From assembly GCA_037447655.1 (NCBI GenBank), contig JBBHKE010000790.1, forward strand, positions 1-64,000: DNA of 64,000 nt, read 5' to 3'. Positions 54,986-64,000 of this stretch are shown one piece after another. This DNA comes from Zygnema cylindricum. Taxonomy: Eukaryota > Streptophyta > Zygnematophyceae > Zygnematales > Zygnemataceae. Position 1 is the stretch's first letter. Each line of letters begins with the position of its first letter. Under the pieces are notes generated by a model, which saw only the letters and a list, made by a program, of their open reading frames with translations, was not told the DNA's origin and did not search any database. A program made the position numbers and the translations under genes.

Positions 54986-55986
54986 AAGGGAGACCGAGGA
55001 GGATGAGTCCTCCGAGCAAGAGGATGGAGAACTTCTTCTCGACGAAAATCTGGAGGAGAAGGAGATCCCTCGATTACAAAATTGTGCTCTCGGAGCTATT
55101 CGAGAAGCTCCACAAGAAGGATGGATCATTGACTCAGGTGCATCCATGCATATGTGTCATGACCGAAACCTCTTTACCAAACTCAGCAAGATCTTTGGTT
55201 TAGAGATAGAGTATGGGGACGGGAGAGTAGTTACTAAAGATCTAGTGGGATCAATAGATCTAAAAGTCTTAGTGAAAGGTAAGACCTCTATACTCACCTT
55301 CTCAGATGTACTCTATATACCTCAACTGAGCAAAAACCTTGTCTCTACTTCTGTATTGGATGATAAAGATTTTGATACCTTCACTAAATAGGGAGTCTTT
55401 ATAGCTAAGTATAGAGATAAAGTCTACTTCACGGCAGATAACGGTAGCCAAGGAATGTTTAGGCTTAACTTGAGTAATGAAAAGAAGAATGCTTATTTTG
55501 TTGGTGTCCCAATATTGATGATTTGGCATAAGCGGCTGGAGTATTTACATTTTGATAGGCTGAAAGAAATGAAAAAGCTTGGTGTAATAGAGGGCATTCA
55601 TTTTGGGGATAATAAAGTGGTGAATGATTGTAGTGGGTGTGCCCAAGGTAAGGCTCACAGACTTCCCTTTCCTTAAACCGCTGCATTTAGAGGTGAAAAA
55701 GTTCTAGATGTAGTTCACACAGATATCTGGGGACCGACAAATGTACCCTCAGTTGGAGGAAAAAGATTTATTGTGACAATAACGGATGATTGGTCTAGAT
55801 ACTCTAGAGTCTACTTTCTGAAAACTAAATCTGAATCACCAACTTACTTGAAAGAAAATAAAGCCTGGAGTTAGAAGATACGCAGAAGCCCCAATAAAAG
55901 AATAAAAAGTGATATTGGGGGAGAATATACCTCTAATCAGTTTGAGGAATATTTGAGAGATGAAGGAGTTCAACATCAGAAAACTG
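54981..55986 (+). pseudogene. D1 protease and integrase (interrupted)
   Basis: Open from 54981 to 55388: an acidic linker, EGWIIDSGASMHMCHDRNLF with an intact DSGAS protease site, IEYGDGRVVTKDLVGSIDLK, SILTFSDVLYIPQLSKNLVS, then a stop. Integrase: IWHKRLEYLHFDRLKEMKK, where the second zinc-binding His is lost (LEY for LGH), CSGCAQGKAHRLPFP then a stop, VHTDIWGPTNVPSVGG, TITDDWSRYSRVYF, SDIGGEYTSNQFEEYL and VQHQKTV, where C4 begins. Confidence 0.85.
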
Positions 55987-57170
55987 TGAAACTCTAAGAC
56001 CTCCATCGGCCCACAGAGTAGGTAGATCCAAAAGAAGCTAATCTAGATAGTGCTGACACCCACTTGATATAAACGCAAATGACTGACCCCTTGAGAATCA
56101 AAACCCCAATACAACTTCACCCCTGTGAAATAACACTTTCTGTGTGCTCAGTTCCACCACAAAATGCAAAGTTAGAATATGAGATTCGGACACATTCACA
56201 CAATTTGACTTTCCCTTAGAAATGCAGCCACCCTGGCTGATAAAAACTGTGACCGACTAAACCCCTGTATAGCCTCGACTCCTGTGAGTTCGTAGCAAAA
56301 AGAATCATTGAAAATGGTCAAGTAAATTGATAGTTATGAATGGTCAAAGATGACCTTTTGTACAGAAGCGCTCTCAAAGAGAGGGTCCTATCTACCAAAT
56401 TTTCCTAAGTCCTATCTCCCTCTAAAACTCTATCTACTGAAGTACGACACAAATTAAAATATTGTATCGTACAGAAAAGTACAGGTGCCGGTGTACTTTC
56501 TGTACGGCCATCGTACGACTTAGCCAAAATGTCGACACATGCTATCCGGATTCGTTTCCGTGTTCCTCGGAGTTGCTGCAATCCAATGTGGTTTTGCCAC
56601 GTGTGATTCGATGTGGCGGTGATCGCAAACCGCCAAAATCCAATTCCAAGATCTCGGCATCCTTCGCGGCCATTCGATCAAATCCGGATTTCAATCGTAG
56701 CCGTCATAAATACTTGCGCGGTATTCTTTCCAATGTTAAACAAAATGCGCGGTATTTATTTCGTAATTGCACCGTACTTCGTACTTTACACAACTGTTTC
56801 TATGCATTATGTATATAGTTCGCGTTAAATGAATTAGTTTAAATGTAACTGTTTATATATCTATCATACCCTATATCCTTTGTCGCGTTACCTTAACTAT
56901 TAAGATAAGGTTACCGGCTATTTGGATTTGACGTACGGTATGTACCAGGATCAAATCTTGGCTTCGTCAAGCTCCCTTTTTAGAAAACCCAATGAAATAA
57001 TTGCCTGTCTCTCTATGGACAACAGAGGCAGCCATGGCTAACTCCTCCAGTCTTCAGTGACCGCGACAAGTGTGGGGACTTGAGTGAGGAGTTAGAGGCA
57101 GGTTGTCAATATCTCTTATTTGATTTTTATTTTGCAATCTCTAGACCTAGAAAATACTTGAATTCCAATA
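55987..57170 (-). repeat. 3' LTR of C4 (1184 bp)
   Basis: In minus orientation it starts TATTGGAATTCAAG and ends TCTTAGAGTTTCA. GTAC cluster 56469-56516 (five cores in 48 bp) and tRNA-like cassette 56885-56975. Confidence 0.9.
56885..56975 (+). other. tRNA-like cassette in C4 3' LTR
   Basis: A-box region CCTTAACTATTAAGATAAGG at 56891-56910 and B-box GGATCAAATCT at 56948-56958. The T-arm CCAGG/CTTGG forms a complete 5-bp stem with a 7-base loop. Confidence 0.6.
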
Positions 57171-57222
57171 CTCCCCTTATTTTCTAGTCTAATTTTCTTT
57201 CAACTCCCATAAAAAACAACAA

Positions 57223-57224
<2 letters not shown>

Positions 57225-57280
<56 letters not shown>
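57225..57280. repeat. (TA)n microsatellite, about 28 units
   Basis: Uninterrupted AT dinucleotide run just inside the polypurine tract of C4. Such a run could have been involved in internal rearrangement; no further support. Confidence 0.95.
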
Positions 57281-57283
<3 letters not shown>

Positions 57284-57422
57284 TCCGTTTTCCTTCATGA
57301 AGTTTCAAGCAAATATCTTTATATTTAAGAAAGTTTATTGGATGACCAAAAATAACTTCATATTGTCGATCATACATTTCATTTTGCATGCCACTTTTCA
57401 TAAATCCAAGCAAAGATTTTAT

Positions 57423-58553
57423 TCACCTCCTCCTTTTTTCATCCAAACAAAATCCACTTTTCCTAATGCATTTCCAACAGTCACCCCCATCCCAAGTTTG
57501 CAACACATACCCGGATGATAACCCTTTTACAGGCACATCTTCACAAGCGACATCACACCAAGTAGTGATGTCAAATCCATTCCCCCCCAAATATTCCCAA
57601 AAATCACTAGTCCCAACTAAGTTCCTCAAAAGATCTACTTCTTCCGTGCTCATATTTTTATCCATGATAATTACCTCATTTTCTGAACATCCCTCACTCT
57701 CTCCCATGGAAATCTTTCCACTATCACGTTCTATTTTTATTCCCAAATAATATTTCTCCTCCCCTAAACCTTTCTTTAAATATTTCCCTTCTCCCCTATC
57801 CTTTGAATCCATTAAAGTCTCCTTTTCAGACCAGTTTTCAGTTTCCAAAATATCTATGAAACTATCCTCAATATTTTGAACTCCCTCAAGTTTCTCCTCT
57901 CTCTTTACTTCCCTTATACCTCTAAAAGCACATTGTTGCTTTCGTGGAATTTCTGTGTGCTTTTCTCTCTTCCCCATACTACTGATCTGGAGAAGCTCTA
58001 TAACATCTTCATCCGCATTCTCCTCTTCCCCTTCTTCCTCCTCTTTCACATTCCAACTTCTAAGTTCTTCCAAACAAGGACACTCCTCTATATAGTGACC
58101 CGGTTCTATACAAAAGAAGCAAACCCCTATTTTCAAAGCTCCCCTTTTTTTTCCTCTCCCTCTCTTTCCACCAAAGTTCCGATAAGGTTTACCTTTGTCT
58201 TTCTTCCTCTCATCACGCTTCCGCTCGTCACCACTGTTCCTCTTATCACGCTTCTGCCAATCACCGTCATTCCTCTCATCACGTTTCTGCCAATCACCAC
58301 CAGCTGTAAATGCATTCACCGTGTCACTTCCCCTACAAAGCTCCAAAGTGCTTTCCCTCTCAAGAATTATCCCCATGGTAAAGCTCCAAGTCCACGAGGA
58401 GCCATCCATTGCTTGCATACGACAAATGATGTTTTTGTACTCATCTGGGAGTTTTATGAGTAGTGTATTAATCTTTCTCTCCTCAGATTCTACATATCCT
58501 GCACTAGCAAGCTCAACATATATCGCAACAATATCATTGCAAAATTCTATCAT
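57423..58553 (-). pseudogene. C4 gag C-terminus fused in frame to RT and RNase H remnants (376 codons)
   Basis: One uninterrupted frame. Residues 1-110: capsid text MIEFCNDIVAIYVELASAGY, LLIKLPDEYKNIICRMQAMD, ESTLELCRGS. Residues 85-135: a highly charged repeat of GDWQKRDERN-type units (about three copies) unlike other gags here. Residues 145-160: intact zinc knuckle CFFCIEPGHYIEEC. Then a Glu-rich linker. From about residue 255: a short RT remnant GLGEEKYYLGIKIERDSGK, and from about 310 an RNase H remnant GFDITTWCDVACEDVPVKGLSSGYVLQ, ending before the usual MEAEY. Protease, integrase and the YVDD part of RT are absent. The frame is longer and cleaner than any other gag in the window. The upstream gag part is separated by one stop and one frameshift. 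Confidence 0.8.
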
Positions 58554-59137
58554 GTTACTGCCTTTATCAACATAGGCCTCTATTTTTTGTTTTACTAACT
58601 ACTGCCTCTGAATAGTCTCACTGTTATAAATCTGACTTAGTGCTTCCCATATCTCTGAAGACTTTGTTATACTTAAAAGAGTGATAGCTATGGACTTAGA
58701 CACATATCTAAGTATGAGATGTTTTGCTATAGTGTTTTTGTATTCCCATATTTTTCCGTCATTTTCTTCAGTTTTAATCCCTACATGTGGTACCATAGCT
58801 GAGAGCCTAGCTCCCCTAACCATAGGTGTCCCTTTTTCCTTCTCCCCTATTTCCCCATCCACAGAAAGGTTTTTCCCTTCACCTTCCATTGTATCTGAAC
58901 TCCGGCTGATATTCTGACAACCTCAGATGATTCTCCATAGTATGCTCCTCCAAATCCAGATGGCGGACATCTCACTTGTCCCGAAACAATTCCCCCTAAG
59001 TACTTCTCGAAAAGCAATCCCTCCATCGTAAACTCCCAATAAGTGAAGCATGTTCCATTAAATATAGGCACCCTAGATAGTGGGCCCATAACCCGAAACT
59101 CTGAGACCTCCATCACCCTCAAATTGGGTAGATCCAA
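58554..59137 (-). pseudogene. C4 gag N-terminal half
   Basis: Starts at 59137 in the LTR: MEVSEFRVMGPLSRVPIFNG, then FTYWEFTMEGLLFEKYLGGIVSGQ. A frameshift near 58920 leads to the 58889-58599 frame with VGIKTEENDGKIWEYKNTIAKHLILR, YVSKSIAITLLSITKSSEIWEAL and NSETIQRQ. A TAG stop then precedes the 58553 frame. Primer-binding site GGTTATGGGCCCACT at 59093-59079 (one mismatch). Confidence 0.8.
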
Positions 59138-59982
59138 AAGAAGCTAATCTAGATAGTGCCGACTCCCACTTGATATAAACCCAAATAAATGACCCCTTGA
59201 CAATCAGAACCCCAATAGAGCTTCACCCGTGTGAAATAACACTTTATGTGTGCTCTGTTCCACCACAAAATGCAAAGTTAGAATATGAGATTTGGATTCA
59301 TTTACCCACTTTGACTTTCCCTTAGAAATGCAGACACCCCGGCAGACAAAAACTCTAACCGACTACACCCCTGTGTAGCTTGGACTCTCGTGAGTTCGCA
59401 GCAAAAAGAATAACTGAAAATGGTCAAGTAAATTGATAGTTATGAATGGTCAAAGATGACCTTTTGTACAGAAGCGCTCTCAAAGAGAGGGTCCTATCTA
59501 CCAAATTTTCCTAAGTCCTATCTCCCTCTAAAACTCTATCTACTGAAGTACGACACCAATTAAGATATTGTGTCATACAAAAAAGTACAGGTGCCGGTGT
59601 ACTTTGTGTACGGCCATCGTACGACATGGCCAAAATGTCGACACATGACTTATCCGGATTCGTTTCCATAATCCACGGAGTTGCCGCAATCCAATATGGT
59701 TTTGCCACGTGTGATTCGATGTGGCGGTGATCGCATACCGCCAAAATCCAATTCCCTGATCTCGACATCCTTCGCGGCCCTCCGATCAAATCTAGATTTC
59801 AATCGTAGCCGTTATAAATACTTGCGCGGTTTTCTTTCCGATGTCAGACAAAATGTGTGGAATTTATTTCGTAACTGTACCGTACTTCGTACTTTACACA
59901 ACTATTTCTTTGCATTATGTATATAGTTCTCGTTAAATGAATTAGTCTAAATGTAACTATTTATATATCTATCATACCCTAT
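59094..59982 (-). repeat. 5' LTR of C4, start truncated
   Basis: Matches the 3' LTR up to CTATCATACCCTAT, just short of the tRNA-like cassette, where LTR-A2 begins. GTAC cluster at about 59576-59625. Confidence 0.88.
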
Positions 59983-60669
59983 TATTGAAAAGTAAGCTTT
60001 AGTAAGTCTTAGAAATTTGAGTCTAGGACTTAGAATAATTTTTTATACCAGCTGTTCAATATTGACCAAATTTAGTGTAGATTTTTTGTAGTATCTACAC
60101 GAATAGTTATCTTTGAGTAAATTAGTGTGTAGGGCCGCCAATGAATGTGGACGTGATAAGAATCACCCGGATTTTTAGGGTATAGATATTGTTAGTGGAC
60201 AATTTTGGTCCAAACACTTAGATTTTTGTGAGTAGGCTGTCTAGTGAACCCTGTATTTACGTTTTAGATGTTTTCTAGATCTTTTGAGTATTCAGTTCCA
60301 TTAGGATTGATCAGTTTGATACAGAATGTACATTCTACACAGAGTTTAAGGAAACGAGAGCACTAAGTGCAGTTTAAGGTATTTTGTGCTCTATTGTCTT
60401 TGGTTTGCTTGTTGTACACGTTTATTTTGTTGAAAGACCTCTTTCATTTGTAGTTATATATTTTACAGTATTGATCTAGTCTGATAGGTATTCCTCTTTG
60501 GGTTTGCTTTCGCTAACATGTCTGATAATGGCTCAGCTCCTACTGAAAGTGCTCCTATTAGCCCTAGTGCTCCACCTGCTCCTTCAGGGACGAATATCCC
60601 TGCTGGTGCAAGTGAGACTCCTAGTGGGAGTGGATCGCAGCCGAGTCTAAATGCCCATGACATGGAACA
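59983..60669 (+). repeat. LTR of A2 (family A, 687 bp) and primer-binding site 60670-60684
   Basis: Starts TATTGAAAAG, ends CATGGAACA, gag ATG at 60518. The next 15 bases CGTTATCGGCCCACC match the half-tRNA site at 13 of 15 positions. Confidence 0.88.
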
Positions 60670-61677
60670 CGTTATCGGCCCACCGCCCAAATTGCCTATC
60701 ATTGATGGATCCGACTACTTCTACTGGAAAGATATGCTGAGCTCTTATTTTGAAGAGAGGGACTTGTCATCCATTGTGGATGGGGCTGCTGATGAGACAG
60801 CACCGGATTTGAGAAAGAAGAATCTCCACTGCCTCAATGTCTTGAAGCAATCTATGACAAAAGAGTTGGTAATGTCTTACCTTGATATGAAAAAGGTTTC
60901 TTAAATTTGGTTTATTATACATGCTATATATGTCCATCTTGATGTCACTAATCAGACTAAAATAGCAACATAAATCTTTGAATTTAAGTATTCTGAAGGT
61001 GGTATGTCACACCATTGTCATGCTATAAAAATGTTGTTCCTTCAAATTACTAGTGCAGGTGGGGATTTTTCACCACCTCAGCAAGCTATGTTATTGATGA
61101 GAACTCTGCCCCAAGATTATAAGGGAGCCATGGATAGGCTTAGGGGTCATCCACAACGTCAATGGAATATTTCGTTAGCAATTCATTTTATTTTAAGCGA
61201 AGAAGCTAACCAGATTTCACAAAGAGGTAGTAGTAAGTCTGTGCATGCACTAGCTAACCAGTTTTCAGACTCTAAGAATGGCAGTGGCAGTGGTAGAGGT
61301 AGTGGTCCTAGAAGGTCACCATTAACCTGTTATTATTGTGATTGAAAAAGGCATGTGTTTAGAATGTGTCATGCCTACAAGAGAGCGAAAGCCACAGGAA
61401 ATTTTCGCTCTGGTTGGGATGAAATCTGGGTTCCTTCTCAATCAGGTGGACGACCAACTGCTCTTTTCAACGAACTTAAGGAGGAGGATGTGAGCAGCTT
61501 TCTCGACAATAGTGAAAAGAAATACTTTGCGATGGCGCAAGCAACGGAAGTTGTGGAGGAAGACGAATGGATAATCGACTTCAATGCATCTGCCCACATG
61601 TGCCGCAATTGCCATCTATTTGAGAGTATTAAATCTATTTCACCTATCAAAATTTATTTTAGTGATGATATCCCACC
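60518..61677 (+). pseudogene. A2 gag and start of protease
   Basis: MSDNGSAPTESAPISPSAPP starts in the LTR. Then HVIGPPPKLPIIDGSDYFYWK and LRKKNLHCLNVLKQSMTKELV; a stop at 60902-60904. The second frame from 61004: GGDFSPPQQAMLLMRTLPQDY, ALANQFSDSKNGSGSGRGSG, and zinc knuckle CYYCD followed by a stop, then HVFRMC. Third frame to 61681: FRSGWDEIWVPSQSGG, EEDVSSFLDNSEKKYFAMAQ and IIDFNASAHMC, where DSGAS is changed to DFNAS. It shows the uninterrupted site of MITE M4. Confidence 0.85.
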
Positions 61678-63100
61678 GTAGAGATAGAGTACGGGGATGG
61701 GAGGATAGTCACCACTACTCTTGTAGGATCGGTAGATCTGAAAGTGTTAGTAGAAGGAAAGGCATCCATATTAACATTCTCCGATGTATTGTTTATTGCG
61801 GAGCTTAACAAAAACCTCATCTCTACATCTGTATTAGATGATAAGGGTTTTCTTACTAGCACTAGGAAAGGAGTCTTTACTGCTAGTTTTGAGGAGGATG
61901 TCTATTTCATTGCTGAGAAAGGTAGCCATGGGATCTTTAGGCTGGTTTTAACTAATGAAAAGAAGAAACTTTATTATGCTGGTGTTTATGATATTATGAT
62001 GTGGCATAAGTGGCTTGGGCATGTGAATCTAGATAAGATAAGAGAGATGAAAAAGATGGGAGTGGTGGAAGGACTTCAGTTCAGTGAGAGTGATAATATA
62101 AGTGATTGTAGTGGATGTGCTCAAGGAAAAGCACACAGATTACCCTTTCCCAAAAGAGCCACTTATAAGGGAGAAAAAATTATAGATTTAGTACAAACAG
62201 ATATTTGGCGACCGCCTAAAGTGCCCTCACCGGGGGGGAAGAGATTTATGATGACTATCACTTATGATTGGTCTCAGTATTCTCGGGTGTATATTTTGAA
62301 AAATAAGTCAAAAGCTCAGGATTGCTTTAGACAATATAAAGCATAGAGCAAAAAACTCCATCAAACTCCAATCAAGAGAGTAAGGAGTGACAATGGTGGA
62401 GAGTATACTTCTAAACAGTTTGAGGATTTTCTGAAGGAAGATGGAGTCCAACACCAAAAGACAACTCCAAAAAACCCGTTACAGAATTGGGTAGGTGAAA
62501 GGTTAAATAGAAAACAAAGTGATAATGCTAGAGGTATGTTCTAAGATAAAAAGATAGAAAAAAGGTTTTGGGCAGAAGTAATGAACTGTGCTAATTACCT
62601 CAAAAATAAAGTTCTTACTTCAGCTATAAAAGATCAAACACCTTATGAGAGTTAGACAGGCCTGAAACCAGACATATCTCACTTAAAGGTTTTCGGCAGT
62701 CGAGTATTCAGTCTAGATACAGATCGGTCTAATTGGAAGCTAGATCTTAAAGGAAAATCGGGATACCTGTTAGGATACGAGGAGGATGTTAAAGGACATA
62801 GAGTTTACGATCTAAAAAGGGAAGATATAATCTTAGTAAAGCATCTACTAGTTATGGATGAAGGAAAGTCTATGGATCCCTTTAAATATTCAAAGTCAGT
62901 TAAAATCAGATTTGAGTCAAAAAATTCCGATGACTTTGAGCTTCCTAACTATCCAAGTTTTAGAGAAGATGACATTCTTGCAGGTACAAATCAGACCAAA
63001 AAGGACTTGGCTGCGGAAACTCCAGTGACAACTCTACCCGAAGCCGAAGACCTCGTGGAAATTGATTCTAAATCAAGGGATAGGGGAGAAGCCTAGTTTT
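61678..63100 (+). pseudogene. D4 integrase region
   Basis: Begins in VEIEYGDGRIVTTTLVGSVD, the D-type protease tail. Open 61744-62343: SILTFSDVLFIAELNKNLIS, MMWHKWLGHVNLDKIREMKK, CSGCAQGKAHRLPFP, VQTDIWRPPKVPSPGGKRF (His to Gln, Gly to Arg), MTITYDWSQYSRVYI. Stop at 62344. Then RVRSDNGGEYTSKQFEDFL, NPLQNWVGERLNRKQSDN (catalytic region partly changed), FWAEVMNCANYLKNKV, DISHLKVFGSRVFSLDTDRS, LKREDIILVKHLLVMDEGKS and the acidic tail, stop at 63094-63096. Confidence 0.85.
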
Positions 63101-64000
63101 TTCGAAAGAATCCACGAGAACCATCTATTCCGGCCTCAGATTTTGAGGGGGGAAGGAGAAGTAGCAAAAGATTGCAAGAAAAACAGGTTAATAACAAGGT
63201 AACAAAACAATCTCATCAAGATGAACCTTAGATTTATGGGGAGGCGATGACTCGTCCAGAAAGGAACCGGTGGAAAACAACCATCAATGAGGAGATGGCC
63301 TCAATTATGGCAGCCGATACTTGGGAGCTGGTGGATTGTCAACCTAACCGAAAACCAATCGGTTGTAAGTGGGTGTTCAAATTAAAACTGAATCCAGATA
63401 ACACAATTGAGGGCTACAAGGCCAAATTAGTGGCAAAAGGATTTACAAAAAAGGAGGGAATCAACTACAAGGAAACCTTTGCCCCGATGGTCAGATTTCC
63501 CTCCGTCCGCATACTTCTCAGTCGAGCAGCAGCGCAAGACATGGAGGTGCACCAGATGGACATCAAGACAACTTTTTGCATGGAGAATTTGAAAAGGAGA
63601 TCTTTATGCGACAACCCGAAGGATTTGTGGAGGAAAGAGAGGAGAATAAGGTATGTAGGCTGATTAAATCTCTTTATGGTTTGAAACAGGCGCCTCGAGA
63701 GTGGAATAAGAAGCTTGATGAGTTTCTTACTGGTCTAGGATATATCCGGATCAGCTCAGATCACTCAATATATGTTTTTGAAGATGAGGAAGGTGTTATA
63801 TTTATTGCAATTTATTTTGATGATTTGCTTGTTTTAAGTAAATCAATGAAAAAAAATAATAAATTGAAAACCAATCTTAAAGGGAGATTTGAAATGAAGG
63901 ATATGGGGGAAGAAAAATATATTTTGGGAATTCAAGTAGAAAGAGATCTAAAAAGAAAGATTATAAGATTGACTCAAAAGGAAGCAATAGCGAACATGCT
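63101..64000 (+). pseudogene. D4 reverse transcriptase, runs off the window
   Basis: [107 protein letters not shown], then a one-base shift. RQPEGFVEE, SLYGLKQAPREWNKKLDEF, DHSIYVFEDEEGVIFIAIYF with DDLLVLSKS (YFDD in place of YVDD), LGIQVERDLKRKIIRLTQKE. Very close to C5 on the other strand. Confidence 0.85.

Larger units (their letters stand above)
52991..55986 (+). mobile_element. Ty1/copia retrotransposon D1, 5' half
   Basis: LTR, primer-binding site, gag, protease and two thirds of integrase on the plus strand. It is cut at 55986 by insertion of C4. The remaining integrase, RT and RNase H would lie to the right of the nested insertions, outside the window. Confidence 0.85.
55987..59982 (-). 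mobile_element. Short non-autonomous copia derivative C4
   Basis: Minus-strand element. The 3' LTR is 55987-57170 (1184 bp), polypurine tract ATAAGGGGAG at 57171-57180, internal region only about 1.9 kb, 5' LTR 59094-59982 (start truncated). Gag is retained but protease, integrase and most of RT are deleted. It lies in D1 integrase and is itself cut by A2 at 59982. Confidence 0.85.
59983..64000 (+). mobile_element. Chimeric copia element: family A LTR and gag, D-type pol (A2/D4)
   Basis: LTR-A 59983-60669, family A gag to about 61677, then without a gap D-type protease C-terminus, integrase and RT to the window end. The right LTR is not in the window. Inserted in or recombined with the 5' LTR of C4. 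Confidence 0.75.

Noticed and set aside
57423-58553. Domesticated host gag gene
   Set aside because: The long open frame is tempting, but it sits between two matching LTRs with a polypurine tract and primer-binding site, and the N-terminal half has a stop and a frameshift. A non-autonomous element explains it better.

Overview
The window looks like an intergenic, transposon-dense stretch of a land-plant or streptophyte nuclear genome. Three independent signs point there: (1) a spliced TALE/BELL homeobox gene at the left edge; (2) retrotransposon primer-binding sites that match, base for base, the anticodon arm of the plant initiator-Met tRNA (compared from memory of that tRNA); (3) degenerate TTTAGGG-type repeats. 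There are no bacterial-style operons, rRNA genes, CRISPR arrays or convincing real tRNA genes.

Layout. 1-2705 (minus): six exons of a BELL-class homeodomain transcription factor that runs off the left end. Its last visible intron carries a 147-bp tandem duplication that copies the 3' splice site. 2.7-3.3 kb is its GC-rich upstream region. 3.3-10.4 kb holds old DNA-transposon debris: a hAT transposase pseudogene (5.4-6.9 kb), TA-flanked elements with CACCG termini, and a solo LTR with a perfect 5-bp target duplication. From 10.4 kb to the end the sequence is almost entirely nested Ty1/copia LTR retrotransposons. I sort them by LTR: A (about 690 bp), B (about 740-860 bp, full of GCAGCTGC palindromes), E (about 1 kb, sharing its 3' end with B), and C/D (890-1184 bp). 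Main units: A1 10445-16151 (+); B1 17451-24712 (-), inserted in D2 (+, 17187-17450 and 24713-27503) and itself broken by C1, an LTR-B and a D fragment; C2 29886-36122 (-), a complete element inserted into C5 (-); LTR pile-ups at 37.8-41.7 kb; E1 44.4-48.8 kb (+); a D 3' end at 50.95-52.49 kb; D1 52991-55986 (+), interrupted by C4 55987-59982 (-), a short non-autonomous derivative, which is interrupted in turn by an A/D chimera 59983-64000 (+).

All retroelement coding regions are visibly broken by stops, frameshifts or lost catalytic residues, so none looks autonomous as it stands. Three features of the families deserve attention. First, the gag start codon lies inside the LTR, so the primer-binding site falls in frame within gag; LTR ends are fixed by target duplications of A1 (GGGAC), a solo LTR-E (TAATT) and a solo LTR-D (GTCTT). 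Second, that primer-binding site matches the middle of initiator-Met tRNA (half-tRNA priming as in Drosophila copia), not its 3' end. Third, every C/D LTR long enough to show it carries an antisense tRNA-like cassette with Pol III A-box and B-box motifs, plus a cluster of GTAC cores.

Coordinates of decayed domains are approximate; LTR ends, exon borders and target duplications were read base by base.
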